Source: Antedon mediterranea (lineage: Eukaryota > Echinodermata > Crinoidea > Comatulida > Antedonidae). From it: a stretch of 64,000 bases of DNA. Of this stretch, positions 52,601 through 62,480 are shown piece by piece. The position numbers and the translations under genes were made by a program. The notes below the pieces were generated by a model. The model did not search any database, had not been told where the DNA came from, and was given only the letters and a program-made list of their open reading frames with translations. The first letter of the stretch is position 1. Every line of letters starts with the position of its first letter. The DNA is taken from the NCBI RefSeq assembly GCF_964355755.1, contig NC_092678.1:9456922-9520921 (forward strand), read 5' to 3'.

Positions 52601-55600
52601 ACATACAGCGAAAATTAAAGTATTTAAAAACAATTACAAAGTAAATAAAAAATAAACATGCATGCAGTTATCTGATGGATGATGTTAATATGAAAGTGTA
52701 TGCCACATCAGGATTTGAATCTGAGTGATTAGCATAGATTAAATTAAAATAAAATAAACACACAAACTACTAAACAAAAAAACATGCATGCAGTTATCTG
52801 GTGGATGATGTTAGATATGAAAGAGACTTTCGACAAGAGTGCCGGTGCTCTACCAGCTGAGCTATGATAGCATTCTATAAAAGAAATAGATTTTAGTGAA
52901 TAGCATGGATTAACACATTCTATAAACTACTAAACAAAAAAAACGTGCATGCAGTTATCTGGTGGATGATGTTAATATAAAAGTGTATGCCACATCAGGA
53001 TTTGAATCTGAAAAATTAGCATAGATCAAATTAAAATAAAAAAAAACTCAAACACATTCTATAAACTACTAAACAAAAAACATGCATGCAGTTATCTGGT
53101 GGATGATGTTAATATGAAAGTGTATGCCACATCAGGATTTGAATCTTAGTGATTAGCATAGATTAAATTAAAATAAAATAAACACACAAACACATTCTAT
53201 AAACTACTAAATAAATAAACATGCATGCAGTTATCTGGTGGATGATGTTAGATATGAAAGTGTATGCCACATCAGGATTTGAATCTGAAAAATTAGCATA
53301 GATTAAATTTAAAAAAAACAAACACACAAACACATTCTATAAACTACTAAACAAATAAACATTCATGCAGTTATCTGGTGGATGATGTTAATATGAAAGT
53401 GTATGCCACATCAGGATTTGAATCTGAGTGATTAGCATAGATTAAATTAAAATAAAACAAACATACAAACACATTCTATAAACTACTAAACAAATAAACA
53501 TGCATGCAGTTATCTGGTGGATGATGTTAATATGAAAGTGTATGCCACATCAGGATTTGAATCTGAGTGATTAGCATAGATTAAATTAAAATAAAACAAA
53601 CATACAAACACATTCTATAAACTACTAAACAAATAAACATTCATGCAGTTATCTGGTGGATGATGTTAATATGAAAGTGTATGCCACATCAGGATTTGAA
53701 TCTGAGTGATTAGCATAGATTAAATTAAAATAAAACAAACACACAAACACATTCTATAAACTACTAAATAAATAAACATGCATGCAGTTATCTGGTGGAT
53801 GATGTTAATATGAAAGTGTATGCCACATCAGGATTTGAACCCGAGACCTTCGACAAGAGTGTCGATGCTCTACCAGCTGAGCTATGATAGCATTCTATAA
53901 AAGAAATAGATTTTAGTGATTAGCATGGATTAACACATTCTATAAACTACTAAACAAATAAACATGCATGCAGTTATCTGGTAGATGATGTTAATATGAA
54001 AGTGTATGCCACATCAGGATTTGAATCTGAGTGATTAGCATAGATTAAATTAAAGTAAAATAAACACACAAACACATTCTATAAACTACTAAACAAAAAC
54101 AAAAAACATGCATGCAGTTATCTGGTGGATGATGTTAATATGAAAGTGTATGCCACATCAGGATTTGAACCCGAGACCTTAGACAAGAGTGCCGATGCTC
54201 TACCAGCTGAGCTATGATAGCATTCTATAAAAGAAATAGATTTTAGTGATTAGCATGGATTAACACATTCTATAAACTATTAAACAAAAAACATTCATGC
54301 AGTTATCTGGTGGATGATGTTAATATGAAGGTGTATGCCACATCAGGATTTGAATCCGAGTGATTAGCATAGATTAAATTAAAGTAAAATAAACACACAA
54401 ACACATTCTAAACTACTAAACAAAAAAAAAACATGCATGCAGTTATCTGGTGGATGATGTTAATATGAAAGTGTATGTATGCCACATCAGGATTTGAACC
54501 TGAGACTTTCAACAAGAGTGCCGATGCTCTACCAGCTGAGCTATGATAGTATTCTATAAAAGAAATAGATTTTAGTGATTAGCATGGATTAACACATTCT
54601 ATAAACCACTAAAACAAAATATTAAAAATTAAATACACAGTTATTGAGTGGATGATGTATGACACATCAGGATTTGAACTAGATGTAAATGTTCAGAAAT
54701 AGGGTTATTTATTTATTATAAAATTATGTGTGAATATTTTTGCCTTTAAAATAGTTTACTTTTCCCATTCTCCTAGTTTAATTTAATAAAATTAAAATTG
54801 CCAATCATCCAATGCCTGAAATAAAAGATAACATACTACATTTTTATATATCAATAGTAAAAGTAAAAGGATAGCCAGCCAGACAACCATAATAATATTG
54901 TGCAAGAATGCACCCAGATAGATTAAGGGTACTTGGAAATCAATTAACTACTACTGTACTTAGTTTAGTAAAAGGATTTTGATCATTTACATAGTGACCT
55001 TGTCCTGGTAAATACAGGTGAACCTTAGAACAATATCATAATCAACATTTTACCTATACCTAATTACCTTTACTAACACAATGACTAAATAAGCTAGGAT
55101 TAAGGTTAGTTTTAGTTATTTCTCCTAGTTTCTCCTAGTCTTTACCTAATAACATACAATATGATAAATCTTATGATTATCAATACATTTAATGGATAAA
55201 GAAATAATATAAAAAACATACCAACTATGCTTTTAATTGTTTTCTCTGATTTTCTGAGATAATGGGATTGTTCGTCCGCCGAAACTAGATCACCTTAAAA
55301 GAAAATTAAAACATATTATTATTATTATTTCAATTTAAATAATATGACTTTCAAACATTTGATGAAAAGAAAAACTTTAATTCAGTAGATGTTACCTTCA
55401 ATTTCTTCGTGCTTTTTGGCCTTCTCTTCAGAAATGCGTTTTCTGAGAGCTTTGCTCAGGCCTTTGCATGCATCTTTGCACTTGTATATTTCGGCAAGCG
55501 AAACAGATTTAGATTCGTATATTGAAATGTAGTCCAATATTTTCACAAAGGAGCTCAGGTAGTGTCTTAACGTGGAGCCAGCAAGCTTCAATTGTAAATG

Positions 55601-58600
55601 GCTAACAGCACTAAACAATTATTTTTTAAAAAATGAAAAGAAGAGTACAATACACAAAAATCAAATATTAAAATATGTAATGTCTTCATTATAGTAATTA
55701 GGATCGAGTGATTCATGGTAACTTCACATGGTTTAAAATTCAATTCAAATTCAACTTAACATTTATTTCTTCCTTCAAGAAAATGAAGGTAGCAGGCAAT
55801 AATACATTATACTCACAATCTATAGCTGACATTTAAAAAAACTTTTTATTTTAATGCTAAATGAAATTTAAATTGTTTGGCTTCTTCCTTTTTCTATTAA
55901 TATAATTGTAATAAAAAAATGTTACGTCTTTATTATCTTTGGAGAATATCCCTTCTCCCCTGCTTCACTCCAAATTCCCTCTATCTCCTTTATGACCTGT
56001 GCTGCATGCTTTGCCGGTATTTTTAAAGTTTCTAACATGTAGGCCTTGAACCGGCTCATTGTTGTAGATGGCTCTATAGAAGTTAAAAAGACTTTAATGA
56101 CATTAAAAATAAGTCCATTCTTGGAAAACAAAGTTCAGGATCCGAAAGTTGACCCATGACATAATTATTATTATATTACAATTGTTATTACAGTAATTTT
56201 ATTTATTAGTGTCTGGGATTGGTTATCTAAATTAATATTAATTATTTAGGATAAAGAGAACTTTGTATTTGACCTAAATGTAGTAGTTAGTAGTAGAAAT
56301 TAGGTAATTATAATTCTCCAGCATAGATAAAATGAATTGTTTTTGTCAATAAAAGGTACACATTTATTTTTAAATTGAAACTATTAATTATCTATCAAAA
56401 AATGAAACTTTATAATAATTTTATAAATAAAAGGTTACCTGCAAATTTACAGACTTTTTGTTGTCTGAACTTAATATATTCAGGACTGCCAACCAAAAAA
56501 AAAATGTAAATGTATAACTTACCTATATAACTTTGATTTGCATCACAATTAAGCTAAGAAATTAGCATGGATTAAGACATACAGCGAAAATTAAAGTATT
56601 TAAAAACAATTACAAAGTAAATAAAAAATAAACATGCATGCAGTAATCTGGTGGATGATGTTAATATGAAAGTGTATGCCACATCAGGAATTGAATCTGA
56701 GTGATTACCATAGATTAAATTAAAATAAAATAAACACACAAACACATTCTATAAACTACTAAACAAAAAAACATGCATGCAGTTATCTGGTGGATGATGT
56801 TAATATGACAGTTTATGCCACATCAGGATTCGAACCCGAGACCTTCAACAAGAGTGCCGATGCTCTACCAGCTGAGCTATGATAGCATTCTATAAAAGAA
56901 ATAGATTTTAGTGATTAGCATGGATTAACATATTCTATAAACTACTAAACAAAAAAACGTGCATGCAGTTATCTGGTGGATGATGTTAATATGAAGGTGT
57001 ATGACACATCAGGATTTGAATCTGAAAAATTAGCATAGATTAAACTAAAATAAAACAAAACACAAACACATTCTATAAACTACTAAACAAATAAACATGC
57101 ATGCAGTTATCTGGTGGATGATGTTAATATGAAAGTGTATGCCACATCAGGATTTGAACCCGAGATCTTCGACAAGAGTGCCGATGCTCTACCAGCTGAG
57201 CTATGATAGCATTCTATAAAAGAAATAGATTTTAGTGATTAGCATAGATTAACACATTCTATAAACTACTAAACAAAAAAAACATGCATGCAGTTATCTG
57301 GTGGATGATGTTAATATGAAAGTGTATGCCACATCAGGATTTGAATCTGAGTGATTAGCATAGATTAAATTAACAAAAATAAACACACAAACACATTCTA
57401 TAAACTACTAAACAAATAAACATGCATGCAGTTATCTGGTGGATGATGTTAATATGAAAGTGTATGCCACATCAGGATTTTAATCCGAGTGATTAGCATA
57501 GATTAAATTAAAGTAAAATAAACACACAAACACATTCTATAAACTACTAAACAAAAAAACATGCATGCAGTTATCTGGTAGATGATGTTAATATGAAAGT
57601 GTATGCCACATCAGGATTTGAATCTGAAAAATTAGCATAGATTAAATTAAAATAAAACAAACACACAAACACATTCTATAAACTACTAAACAAATAAACA
57701 TGCATGCAGTTATCTGGTGGATGATGTTAATATGAAAGTGTATGCCACATCAGGATTTGAACCCGAGACCTTCGACAAGAGTGCCGATGCTCTACCAGCT
57801 GAGCTATGATAGCATTCTATAAAAGAAATAGATTTTAGTGATTAGCATGGATTAACACATTCTATAAACTACTAAACAAAAAAAACATGCATGCAGTTAT
57901 CTGGTGGATGATGTGAGATATGAAAGTGTATGCCACGTCCGAATTTGAATCTGAAAAATTAGTATAGATTAAATTAAAAAAAACAAAAACTGAAACACAT
58001 TCTATAAACTACTAAACAAATAAACATGCATGCAGTTATCTGGTGGATGATGTTAATATGAAAGTGTATGCCACATCAGGATTTGAATCTGAAAAATTAG
58101 CATAGATTAAATTTAAAAAAAACAAACACACAAACACATTCTATAAACTACTAAACAAATAAACATGCATGCAGTTATCTGGTGGATGATGTTAATATGA
58201 AAGTGTATGCCACATCAGGATTTGAATCTGAGTGATTAGCATAGATTAAATTAAAATAAAACAAACATACAAACACATTCTATAAACTACTAAACAAATA
58301 AACATTCATGCAGTTATCTGGTGGATGATGTTAATATGAAAGTGTATGCCACATCAGGATTTGAATCTGAGTGATTAGCATAGATTAAATTAAAATAAAA
58401 CAAACACACAAACACATTCTATAAACTACTAAATAAATAAACATGCATGCAGTTATCTGGTGGATGATGTTAATATGAAAGTGTATGCCACATCAGGATT
58501 TGAATCTGAAAAATTAGCATAGATTAAATAAAAAAAAAACAAACATACAAACACATTCTATAAACTACTAAACAAATAAACATGCATGCAGTTATCTGGT

Positions 58601-61600
58601 GGATGATGTTAATATGAAAGTGTATGCCACATCCGAATTTGAATGTGGTGGATTTAAGCATAGATTAAAATAAAACAAACACACATTCTATTAAATACTA
58701 ACAAAATAATAAATAATTTTAAAGTGTACTGCATGTACACCTCAAAATTTGGACCTGAGACAGAGTGGTGATACTCTACGAACTCTAAAAAATAGATTTT
58801 TGTAATTAACATACATATTTAAAAAAAAAATAAACAATAAACAAACAATTATAATAGTTGGAAATACATTACTACTCTACACACTATTTCTTGGTCTGAA
58901 ATAAAACAAAAAATTTAATTTAACATTTGATTGAACATATATCTGCTAAAGTTGAAAGAATTTTAACTTACAGGGAATTTATGCTTCCTTTGCAGATGCA
59001 TGTCATACCTTGCTAGGTTTTTAGCCAAACATCCAGGCACACTGCAGGAATGTCTGGCCTTTTTTTTCCCCCTTTATCATTAGTATCTAGAAAACTTTAA
59101 ATGATACACTCATGATAACTAGATAAAACATACAAAACTGTTTATCATTTTTCAATAATCCAATCACAGTATTCAATTCACCCAAAAATAGAAACCATTG
59201 AGAATGTTTGGTTTTCAATACATTACAAGTGCAGTTTTCGGTTTCCAGTATTGGTAGAGTTAACTAGTAAAATATTCTATAAAAAAGAAACTGCAAACAA
59301 AACTAAGATAAATAAAAATATGTAATTTATTATATTTAGCTGAAGAAACTCCATGTTATACTTAACAATATGTTATTTATAATTTAGCTGGTAACCACAT
59401 GAAAAAAATTGTTCATAATGAATGAAGTACTCACCTTTTTCTAGCATCAGCAACCATGTTTTTAATTATTTCTCTATTTATTATTTTGTGGGCCTTTTCC
59501 AGATGGCTGGCAAGGTACCTGCTTATGCGGCCACACAGAATGCATGTTAACAATTTTCTGTTCTGTAGGCAATAATAAACCATGACTATTTTGAATGAAT
59601 GCTTTAAGGTCTATTCATTATCAACAACCAATATCAAAATATAAAATTTTATATTATTTGTATTCAATAAAAAAAACTATTTTAATGAAGTTAAATAATT
59701 TAAGACTTCAGTAACCACAGATGTAAACTACAACTATCTACGGTAATTAGATTTTTGATGCTAATCTACAGGGAAAATTTAATCTAGCTAAATTGATAAT
59801 AAAAAAAATGAGGAAACAAAGTTTAAGTTAATATTTTACTTCAAATTAAGTACAAAAGTATATTCAATATGCTACTTTCCCTTACAGCTTTCTTCTTTTC
59901 TATGTCCTTCCTAATAAAAACAAAATACAACACATAGGTATTAAAGGAAAAGTACTGATAAAGTAATATAATATTTCATGTTAACTGTATATAACTACCG
60001 TATTTTTATTTTTACATTATTTAATAACATAGCATTTAGGGCCTAAGTGATCCATTGGCTGTTTATTTTAATTACAGTATTAGTCAAAAAATATTATATT
60101 TACTTTTTTCCCTTCTTTTCAAAATCACTATACCTAAACAAATTAAAAAAATATTGTTATGGTTATATAGTAATAACTAAAGTTAACACAAATAAGGATG
60201 CTCAATAGTATATGTTTTGCTACATAATAAGCTCAATCTAGAAAAATAATACTGGTAAATTTTAGAAAATGATAAACTATGTTCATTCTAGAATGTCTAA
60301 ATACAAAACAGTTCATAACTTACACTCAACTACCTCCTCTTCTTTTTCCTCGTCTTCTTTCTCGCTTTCTTCTTCTTCATCTTCTTCTTCTTCCTCCTCC
60401 TCCTCCTCCTCCTCCATGTTTTCCTCTTCCTCCATTTCTTCTTCCTCGTCTTCTTTCTCATTTTCTTCCTCCTCCATGTTTTCCTCTTCCTTATTTTCTT
60501 TCTTCTCAAATTCTCCATCCTCACTTCTATTAATAGTTCACAAAGTACACACAAATATTGTAGGTGTATTAAAATAAAAGTCGAAAAAAAAAACTATTTA
60601 TAGACCTACTATGAAATAATATAGAAATTATATAAGCATGTATGTTTGCACAAATTAGAATAGATGTTTGGCTTTAGGTAAATAAACAACAGTATATATC
60701 CTATTCTTCGTTAACAAAATAATTTCAAGTATTTATTTTTTAACAAAAATAAGTTTGAATTGTATGGTGTGAATAATAAAGTATAAATAATTACGTCAAA
60801 ATAAAACAAAATTGTAAATTTATGGCAAAAATGGTTTATCACAGATAACAAATCACCCGACTTAACTAACTGGTTAATTATTGAACCGATTAATATTAAA
60901 ATTTGCAAGGTAGGCTCAAATTAAACCCTAGCCATCAGCGCAAGATCAGTAATCTGGATGTCGTGGTTCATACAAACACAACAGATTTATTCTCAAAATG
61001 GATACTTACACTTTGTCAGACATGTAGTCTTCTTTGCTACTAATAATAAAATTAAACAAATATTGTTAGTTAATTTTTACTTTGAAAAACAAATACAGGC
61101 TCTAATTATTAACCTCTTTTATTTCATTAAAGCAAATAATTAAAAAAAATCATTTCAAACCCTTACTTTTTTATCATTATGAATAAAAATGAATAAAGGT
61201 TTGTTTATAACATGTCATTTTTCAAGAAGGCTGTACCAACGAAGATACAATATTGGAATTAAAAATAAAATACTTACCATCTAAATTTGTCATGGATGTA
61301 AAAATGGAGTAATTTATCAATAAATTTCTAACTATACTTACCAGTCTTCATGATTAAAAAAATCGCTTTCAGTTAATTCATCAGGTTGCTATAAAAAAAT
61401 AATGTTATTATTATTGTATATTTGTTACAAATAATTAAACTAAAGTTATCCGTAACTATTATTACATAGTGCAGTATTATTATTACTTTTCTAAGGCTTA
61501 ACCTTACTTTTATATACTGTACTTGAAAAAGTTGAATTCCATGACTAAGATAAGCTCTAGATAAATGGATTATTACATTTGTGATTCAGCCAAGGAGCAT

Positions 61601-61866
61601 TATCAGTACGGGACATGTCAGCTCATTTAGGAGATTAGATTAGTAATGACGTACATTTTATAAAAAGTCTGCTTTAGCGATAACATTTTATAAACTTAAA
61701 ATACCAACAACTGACAACAACCATTTGGTCCAGCATAAAATCTGGATGTTTCAGTATACAAAGCGAGTTGAATCGCTCCACCAAACCTGGAATAAATCAT
61801 CCTGGATTCAGGTAAATTTAGGTAAATGAATTGTTTACTTACGGGTGAATTACAAAAACGGTCCAT
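43587..61866 (-). CDS. Zinc-finger tyrosine recombinase gene, about 23 exons, ~725 residues
   Basis: I joined exons by GT/AG sites and reading phase from ATG at 61866 to TAA at 43587. Order: acidic region (residues ~33-100), two C2H2-like fingers (~125-143, ~164-185), helical core-binding region (~189-374), tyrosine-recombinase catalytic domain (~375-570), and a tail with a compact helical domain (~620-725). Catalytic positions in the family pattern: Arg406 (GCRTG), Lys449/451 (SKHKTS), Arg523 (TNLRK, with Thr where His is usual), His548 and Tyr556/557 (HTLSTQEAYY). Such enzymes cut and rejoin DNA through a tyrosine; in animals the closest mobile relatives are Crypton-type elements. The frame stays open across all junctions, so the gene looks intact. 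Exon 15's acceptor and exon 8's purine-rich acceptor are weakest. The five-exon cassette is duplicated; this model uses one copy. It could be a host gene instead of a mobile one. Confidence 0.75.
43722..43808 (-). CDS. Recombinase exon 22
   Basis: 87 nt, phase 0 both sides: AREVYNKNPVLHYYEFQQLY then DKMRRMYPK. Acceptor TTTTTTGTAG and donor CCAAAG|GTAGGT. Confidence 0.7.
43893..44015 (-). CDS. Recombinase exon 21, C-terminal domain
   Basis: 123 nt encoding SVSHPLSKHGPKSKFDNQDV then MDAVFKLFGRQIEEGHVPKRT. With exon 22 it forms a compact helical unit (D..V...FK.....G..P.R.A.EVY..NP.L) resembling the small Myb/SANT-like tail that I recall following recombinase domains in related animal proteins; that likeness is from memory. 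Acceptor TATAACTAG and donor AGAACA|GTATGT. Confidence 0.65.
44160..44830 (-). repeat. tRNA-derived repeat array 1 (intron between exons 20 and 21)
   Basis: Three to four units sharing GATGATGTTAATATGAAAG and CACATCAGGATTTGAA. tRNA-like parts lie at 44346-44409 and 44526-44591 on the minus strand. In the first, GTCTCGGGTTCAAATCC (B box) follows AGCTCAGCTGGTAGAGC-like A-box sequence at a shortened distance. The remaining units keep only the B-box half. Confidence 0.75.
45410..45448 (-). CDS. Recombinase exon 20
   Basis: 39 nt, EISQAHANEAPSS, acceptor TTCACCAG, donor ATCATCT|GTAAGTA, phase 0 both sides. Confidence 0.6.
45604..45645 (-). CDS. Recombinase exon 19
   Basis: 42 nt, VAFSSVEDTIDEML, acceptor CTTTTCTAG, donor ATGCTG|GTAAGA, phase 0 both sides. 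A short, symmetric, skippable exon. Confidence 0.6.
45831..45857 (-). CDS. Recombinase exon 18
   Basis: 27 nt, NINETADVQ, acceptor CTTTCAG, donor TCCAG|GTAAGG, phase 0 both sides. Part of an acidic linker after the catalytic domain. Confidence 0.6.
46044..46205 (-). CDS. Recombinase exon 17, His and nucleophile tyrosine
   Basis: 162 nt, phase 0 in and out: SWGHCDERERVVVADHMAHT, LSTQEAYYKA, TQSRETAVRAHNLIAANRQL. HMAHTLSTQEAYY matches the HxxxxxTxxxY end of tyrosine recombinases; the Tyr nine residues after His548 (Tyr557) sits at the usual nucleophile spacing. Acceptor TTTCATCAG and donor AGTGGG|GTAAGA. Confidence 0.8.
46350..46515. mobile_element. Dispersed repeat with (AAT)n end
   Basis: An (AAT)n microsatellite at 46352-46372 leads into CAGTATTTATATAGCGCCTA and later AGGTGCTTTACATAGGACC. 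The AT-rich head followed by TATATAGCGCC...GTGCTTTACAT is a common dispersed-repeat pattern in marine invertebrate genomes. It lies in the intron between exons 16 and 17. Family assignment is from memory and uncertain. Confidence 0.45.
46580..46828 (-). CDS. Recombinase exon 16, catalytic lysine and box II
   Basis: 249 nt, phase 0 in and out. It begins VSKHKTSCKFGAANLVITEE (beta-hairpin lysine region), continues LAELIEIYIKYCRPI, and ends PTNLRKAAATL. Arg in TNLRK is the box II arginine; Thr stands where many family members have His. Acceptor TTTTGCAG and donor ACTCTA|GTATGTG. Confidence 0.8.
46923..46964 (-). CDS. Recombinase exon 15 (5' limit uncertain)
   Basis: Encodes LQKYDEVDEVSYRT up to donor AGAACA|GTAAGAG. 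The downstream frame requires phase-0 entry, which fits acceptors at ATCAACAG or CTACAG six bases on. The sequence further upstream also reads well (GYHYTNQQ) but no acceptor of the right phase was found for it. This is the least certain join in the catalytic domain. Confidence 0.45.
47083..47255 (-). CDS. Recombinase exon 14, catalytic box I
   Basis: 173 nt encoding ERIKNGENMENPSKRFLRIH, then IMLLLAMNNGCRTGVLANAT and LEQYYKRTAATNGMSVMK. Arg in NGCRTGVL is the first catalytic arginine by position after a hydrophobic helix (N..R.GVL...T). Acceptor CTTTCAG and donor ATGAAA|GTGAGT. Confidence 0.8.
47570..50680 (-). repeat. tRNA-derived repeat array 2, long and short units alternating
   Basis: About 17 units in the intron between exons 13 and 14. 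Long units carry a tRNA-like part at 47590-47661, 48057-48128, 48382-48457, 49130-49201, 49598-49669, 50192-50263 and 50494-50565. Short units replace everything after GATTTGAA with TCTGAGTGATTAGCATAG or TCTGAAAAATTAGCATAG, losing the A box. All units share ATGCATGCAGTTATCTGG and ACATTCTATAAACTACTAAA. On the minus strand the tRNA-like part has A box TAGCTCAGCTGGTAGAGC and B box GGTTCAAATCC, a D stem GCTC/GAGC, and in some copies a perfect T stem (TCAGG/CCTGA). Confidence 0.85.
51240..52577 (-). CDS. Core-binding exon cassette, copy B (five exons)
   Basis: Exons 52547-52577, 52464-52510, 51942-52135, 51414-51628 and 51240-51311, each the counterpart of copy A at an offset of 3976-3984 bp, with identical splice-site positions. 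It leaves one base over and joins in frame to the catalytic exon at 47255, giving SIV-ERIKNGEN. Copy A would join equally well. Entering copy B after copy A would put the frame one base out and hit TAA in its first exon, so a functional mRNA should contain only one copy. In the second exon the acceptor TTGGCAG is used; the nearer TTTTAG in this copy would give an early stop. Confidence 0.7.
52640..54680 (-). repeat. tRNA-derived repeat array 3 (between exon cassettes B and A)
   Basis: About 12 units of the same repeat. Complete tRNA-like parts at 53821-53892, 54151-54222 and 54480-54551; 52822-52872 keeps the A box but has lost the B box. The other units are the short type. This array is part of the 3.98 kb segment that was duplicated with the exon cassette. 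Confidence 0.85.
55222..56553 (-). CDS. Core-binding exon cassette, copy A (five exons)
   Basis: Exons 56523-56553 (LNCDANQSYI), 56439-56485 (VLNILSSDNKKSVNLQ), 55926-56119 (NGLIFNVIKVFLTSIEPSTT onward), 55396-55610 (AVSHLQLKLAGSTLRHYLSS onward) and 55222-55293 (GDLVSADEQSHYLRKSEKT). The set enters in phase 0 and leaves with one base over. The helical pattern STLRHYL.SFVKIL.YI is what is expected for the SAM-like core-binding half of a tyrosine recombinase. It differs from copy B at about 7 of 559 coding bases. Three changes alter residues: V for A, S for C, D for E. The copy is fully open. Confidence 0.7.
56630..58800 (-). repeat. tRNA-derived repeat array 4 (upstream of cassette A)
   Basis: About 13 units of the same repeat, with complete tRNA-like parts at 56816-56887, 57140-57211 and 57743-57814. 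The last unit near 58740-58800 is heavily decayed (GATACTCTACGAACTC). The unit number and order differ from array 3, so it has changed since, or is older than, the cassette duplication. Confidence 0.85.
58972..59053 (-). CDS. Recombinase exon 8, second C2H2-like finger
   Basis: 82 nt encoding RHSCSVPGCLAKNLARYDMH then LQRKHKFP. Ligands C164, C169, H180 and H185, spacing C-x4-C-x10-H-x4-H. The donor TTCCCT|GTAAGT is strong. The acceptor GGCCAG follows a purine run, which is poor, but it is the only one that keeps the frame. Confidence 0.65.
59435..59562 (-). CDS. Recombinase exon 7, first C2H2-like finger
   Basis: 128 nt encoding NRKLLTCILCGRISRYLASH, then LEKAH and a basic helix (KIINREIIKNMVADARK). 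Zinc ligands C125, C128, H138 and H143, spacing C-x2-C-x9-H-x4-H. The acceptor CCTACAG (not the later CAG) is set by the reading frame. Expected to bind DNA or another protein. Confidence 0.7.
59886..59910 (-). CDS. Recombinase exon 6
   Basis: 25 nt encoding KDIEKKKA with acceptor TTTTATTAG and donor AAGCT|GTAAGG. Together with exon 5 it makes a basic linker between the acidic region and the first finger. Confidence 0.55.
60104..60133 (-). CDS. Recombinase exon 5
   Basis: 30 nt encoding YSDFEKKGK, joined in frame to the acidic exon and to exon 6. Acceptor TTTGTTTAG and donor AAAAAA|GTAAAT. Lysine-rich. Confidence 0.55.
60326..60526 (-). CDS. Recombinase exon 4, glutamate-rich
   Basis: About 67 residues starting SEDGEFEKKENKEEENMEE, dominated by Glu with Lys, Asp and two ENMEE repeats. 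It arose from a GAA/GAG-rich purine tract that could expand and contract. I place the donor at GTTGA|GTGTAAG, not two bases later, because only this phase lets exons 5 and 6 read through without a stop. Acidic stretches like this are common in chromatin and transposase proteins; no specific function can be assigned. Confidence 0.65.
61010..61036 (-). CDS. Recombinase exon 3
   Basis: 27 nt encoding (C)KEDYMSDK. Acceptor TTATTAGTAG and donor AAAGT|GTAAGT. The two leftover bases make Val with the A that starts the acidic exon. Confidence 0.6.
61342..61388 (-). CDS. Recombinase exon 2
   Basis: 47 nt encoding QPDELTESDFFNHED. Acceptor TTTTATAG and donor GACTG|GTAAGT. It leaves two bases that complete Cys with the next exon. 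Confidence 0.65.
61843..61866 (-). CDS. Recombinase exon 1 (start codon)
   Basis: Encodes MDRFCNSP, 24 nt from ATG to donor CACCC|GTAAGT. This start is chosen because the next exon follows in phase 0 and keeps the frame open to the fingers. No good start or exon was found further upstream before the AGGCCTAG tract. Confidence 0.65.
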
Positions 61867-61969
61867 TTTGAAATAATCTGTGGAACAAATGATACATTTT
61901 TTGAAGAAAAAAAAAGCACTGAAGCCAGGGGTAGCATATACTTGCTAACGAGAAGGGCCTACTGTGGTC

Positions 61970-62480
61970 CAACTTTTAATACCCTCTCCTTTATGCTAGG
62001 CCTAGGGGCCTACTCTAACCTAGCTAGTGTGGTATGATTGATAGGCCTAGCTAGAGACTAGGCCTATACATGACATAGGCCTACACCTAACCTCCAATCT
62101 AGGCTACAGACAGATTCAGCCAACTAGGCTAGGCCTAAACTATTATTAACCTAGCCTAGGCCTAGCTAGGTAGACCAGGCTAGTAGGCCCTATAGCCTGG
62201 CCCAAGGAGGTAGGTTTAGTTCCTACCCTATCTATAATAATACTTTAATACGCAGGCCTAGCTAGGTAGGCTATGCCTCCTAGCTAGGCTAGGCCTAGCT
62301 AAGCTAGCTAGGACCTAGCCTAGCTAGGAGGGCTTATTAATTATTGTTAGGCCTCTAGCTAGCTAGCTAGGCCTAGCCCAGCTAGGCCTAGGCCTAGCCC
62401 TCTAGGGCCTAGGCTAGTAGGCCTAAGCCTAACTAGGGGCCTAGGCTAGGCCTAGAGGCCTAGGCCTAGGCCACAATCAT
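61970..62480. repeat. AGGCCTAG-rich tract, right copy, upstream of the recombinase start
   Basis: Dense, irregular TAGGCCTAGGCC, CTAGCTAGG and GCCTAGGCT words over about 500 bp, ending near GGCCTAGGCCTAGGCCAC. AGGCCT and CCTAGG are palindromes, so the tract can fold on itself. It lies 100-600 bp upstream of the first codon and may include or border the promoter; no TATA box or clear initiator is visible. A weaker copy lies at 30830-31060. Confidence 0.7.

Larger units (their letters stand above)
50600..58600. repeat. 3.98 kb tandem duplication: exon cassette plus repeat array
   Basis: The segment starting CACTAAAACAAAATAT near 50620 and 54607 and ending AAACATGCATGCAG near 52660 and 56643 is repeated with an offset of 3976-3984 bp. 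It includes all five core-binding exons and their introns. Introns show only scattered changes and small indels, for example CTTAATAACA at 51803 missing from the other copy. The breakpoints lie inside tRNA-derived repeats, so unequal crossing-over between those repeats is the likely cause. Confidence 0.85.
58801..61842. other. Introns 1-7 of the recombinase gene
   Basis: AT-rich intron sequence between the short N-terminal exons listed separately. No other gene, array or TIR pair is visible. Plus-strand and minus-strand frames at 60711-60908 and 60958-61143 are chance frames in AT-rich sequence. Confidence 0.6.

Noticed and set aside
60330-60554. Minus-strand Lys/Arg-rich frame of 74 codons
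   Set aside because: Wrong frame of the acidic exon; the Glu frame is the one that joins to the neighbouring exons.
60269-60577. Plus-strand serine- or leucine/proline-rich frames
   Set aside because: They are the antisense of the GAA/GAG tract of the acidic exon; simple composition keeps other frames open by chance.
61278-61280. A 3-base micro-exon between recombinase exons 2 and 3
   Set aside because: Acceptor and donor-like sequences flank ATG, but including it creates TGA at the junction.
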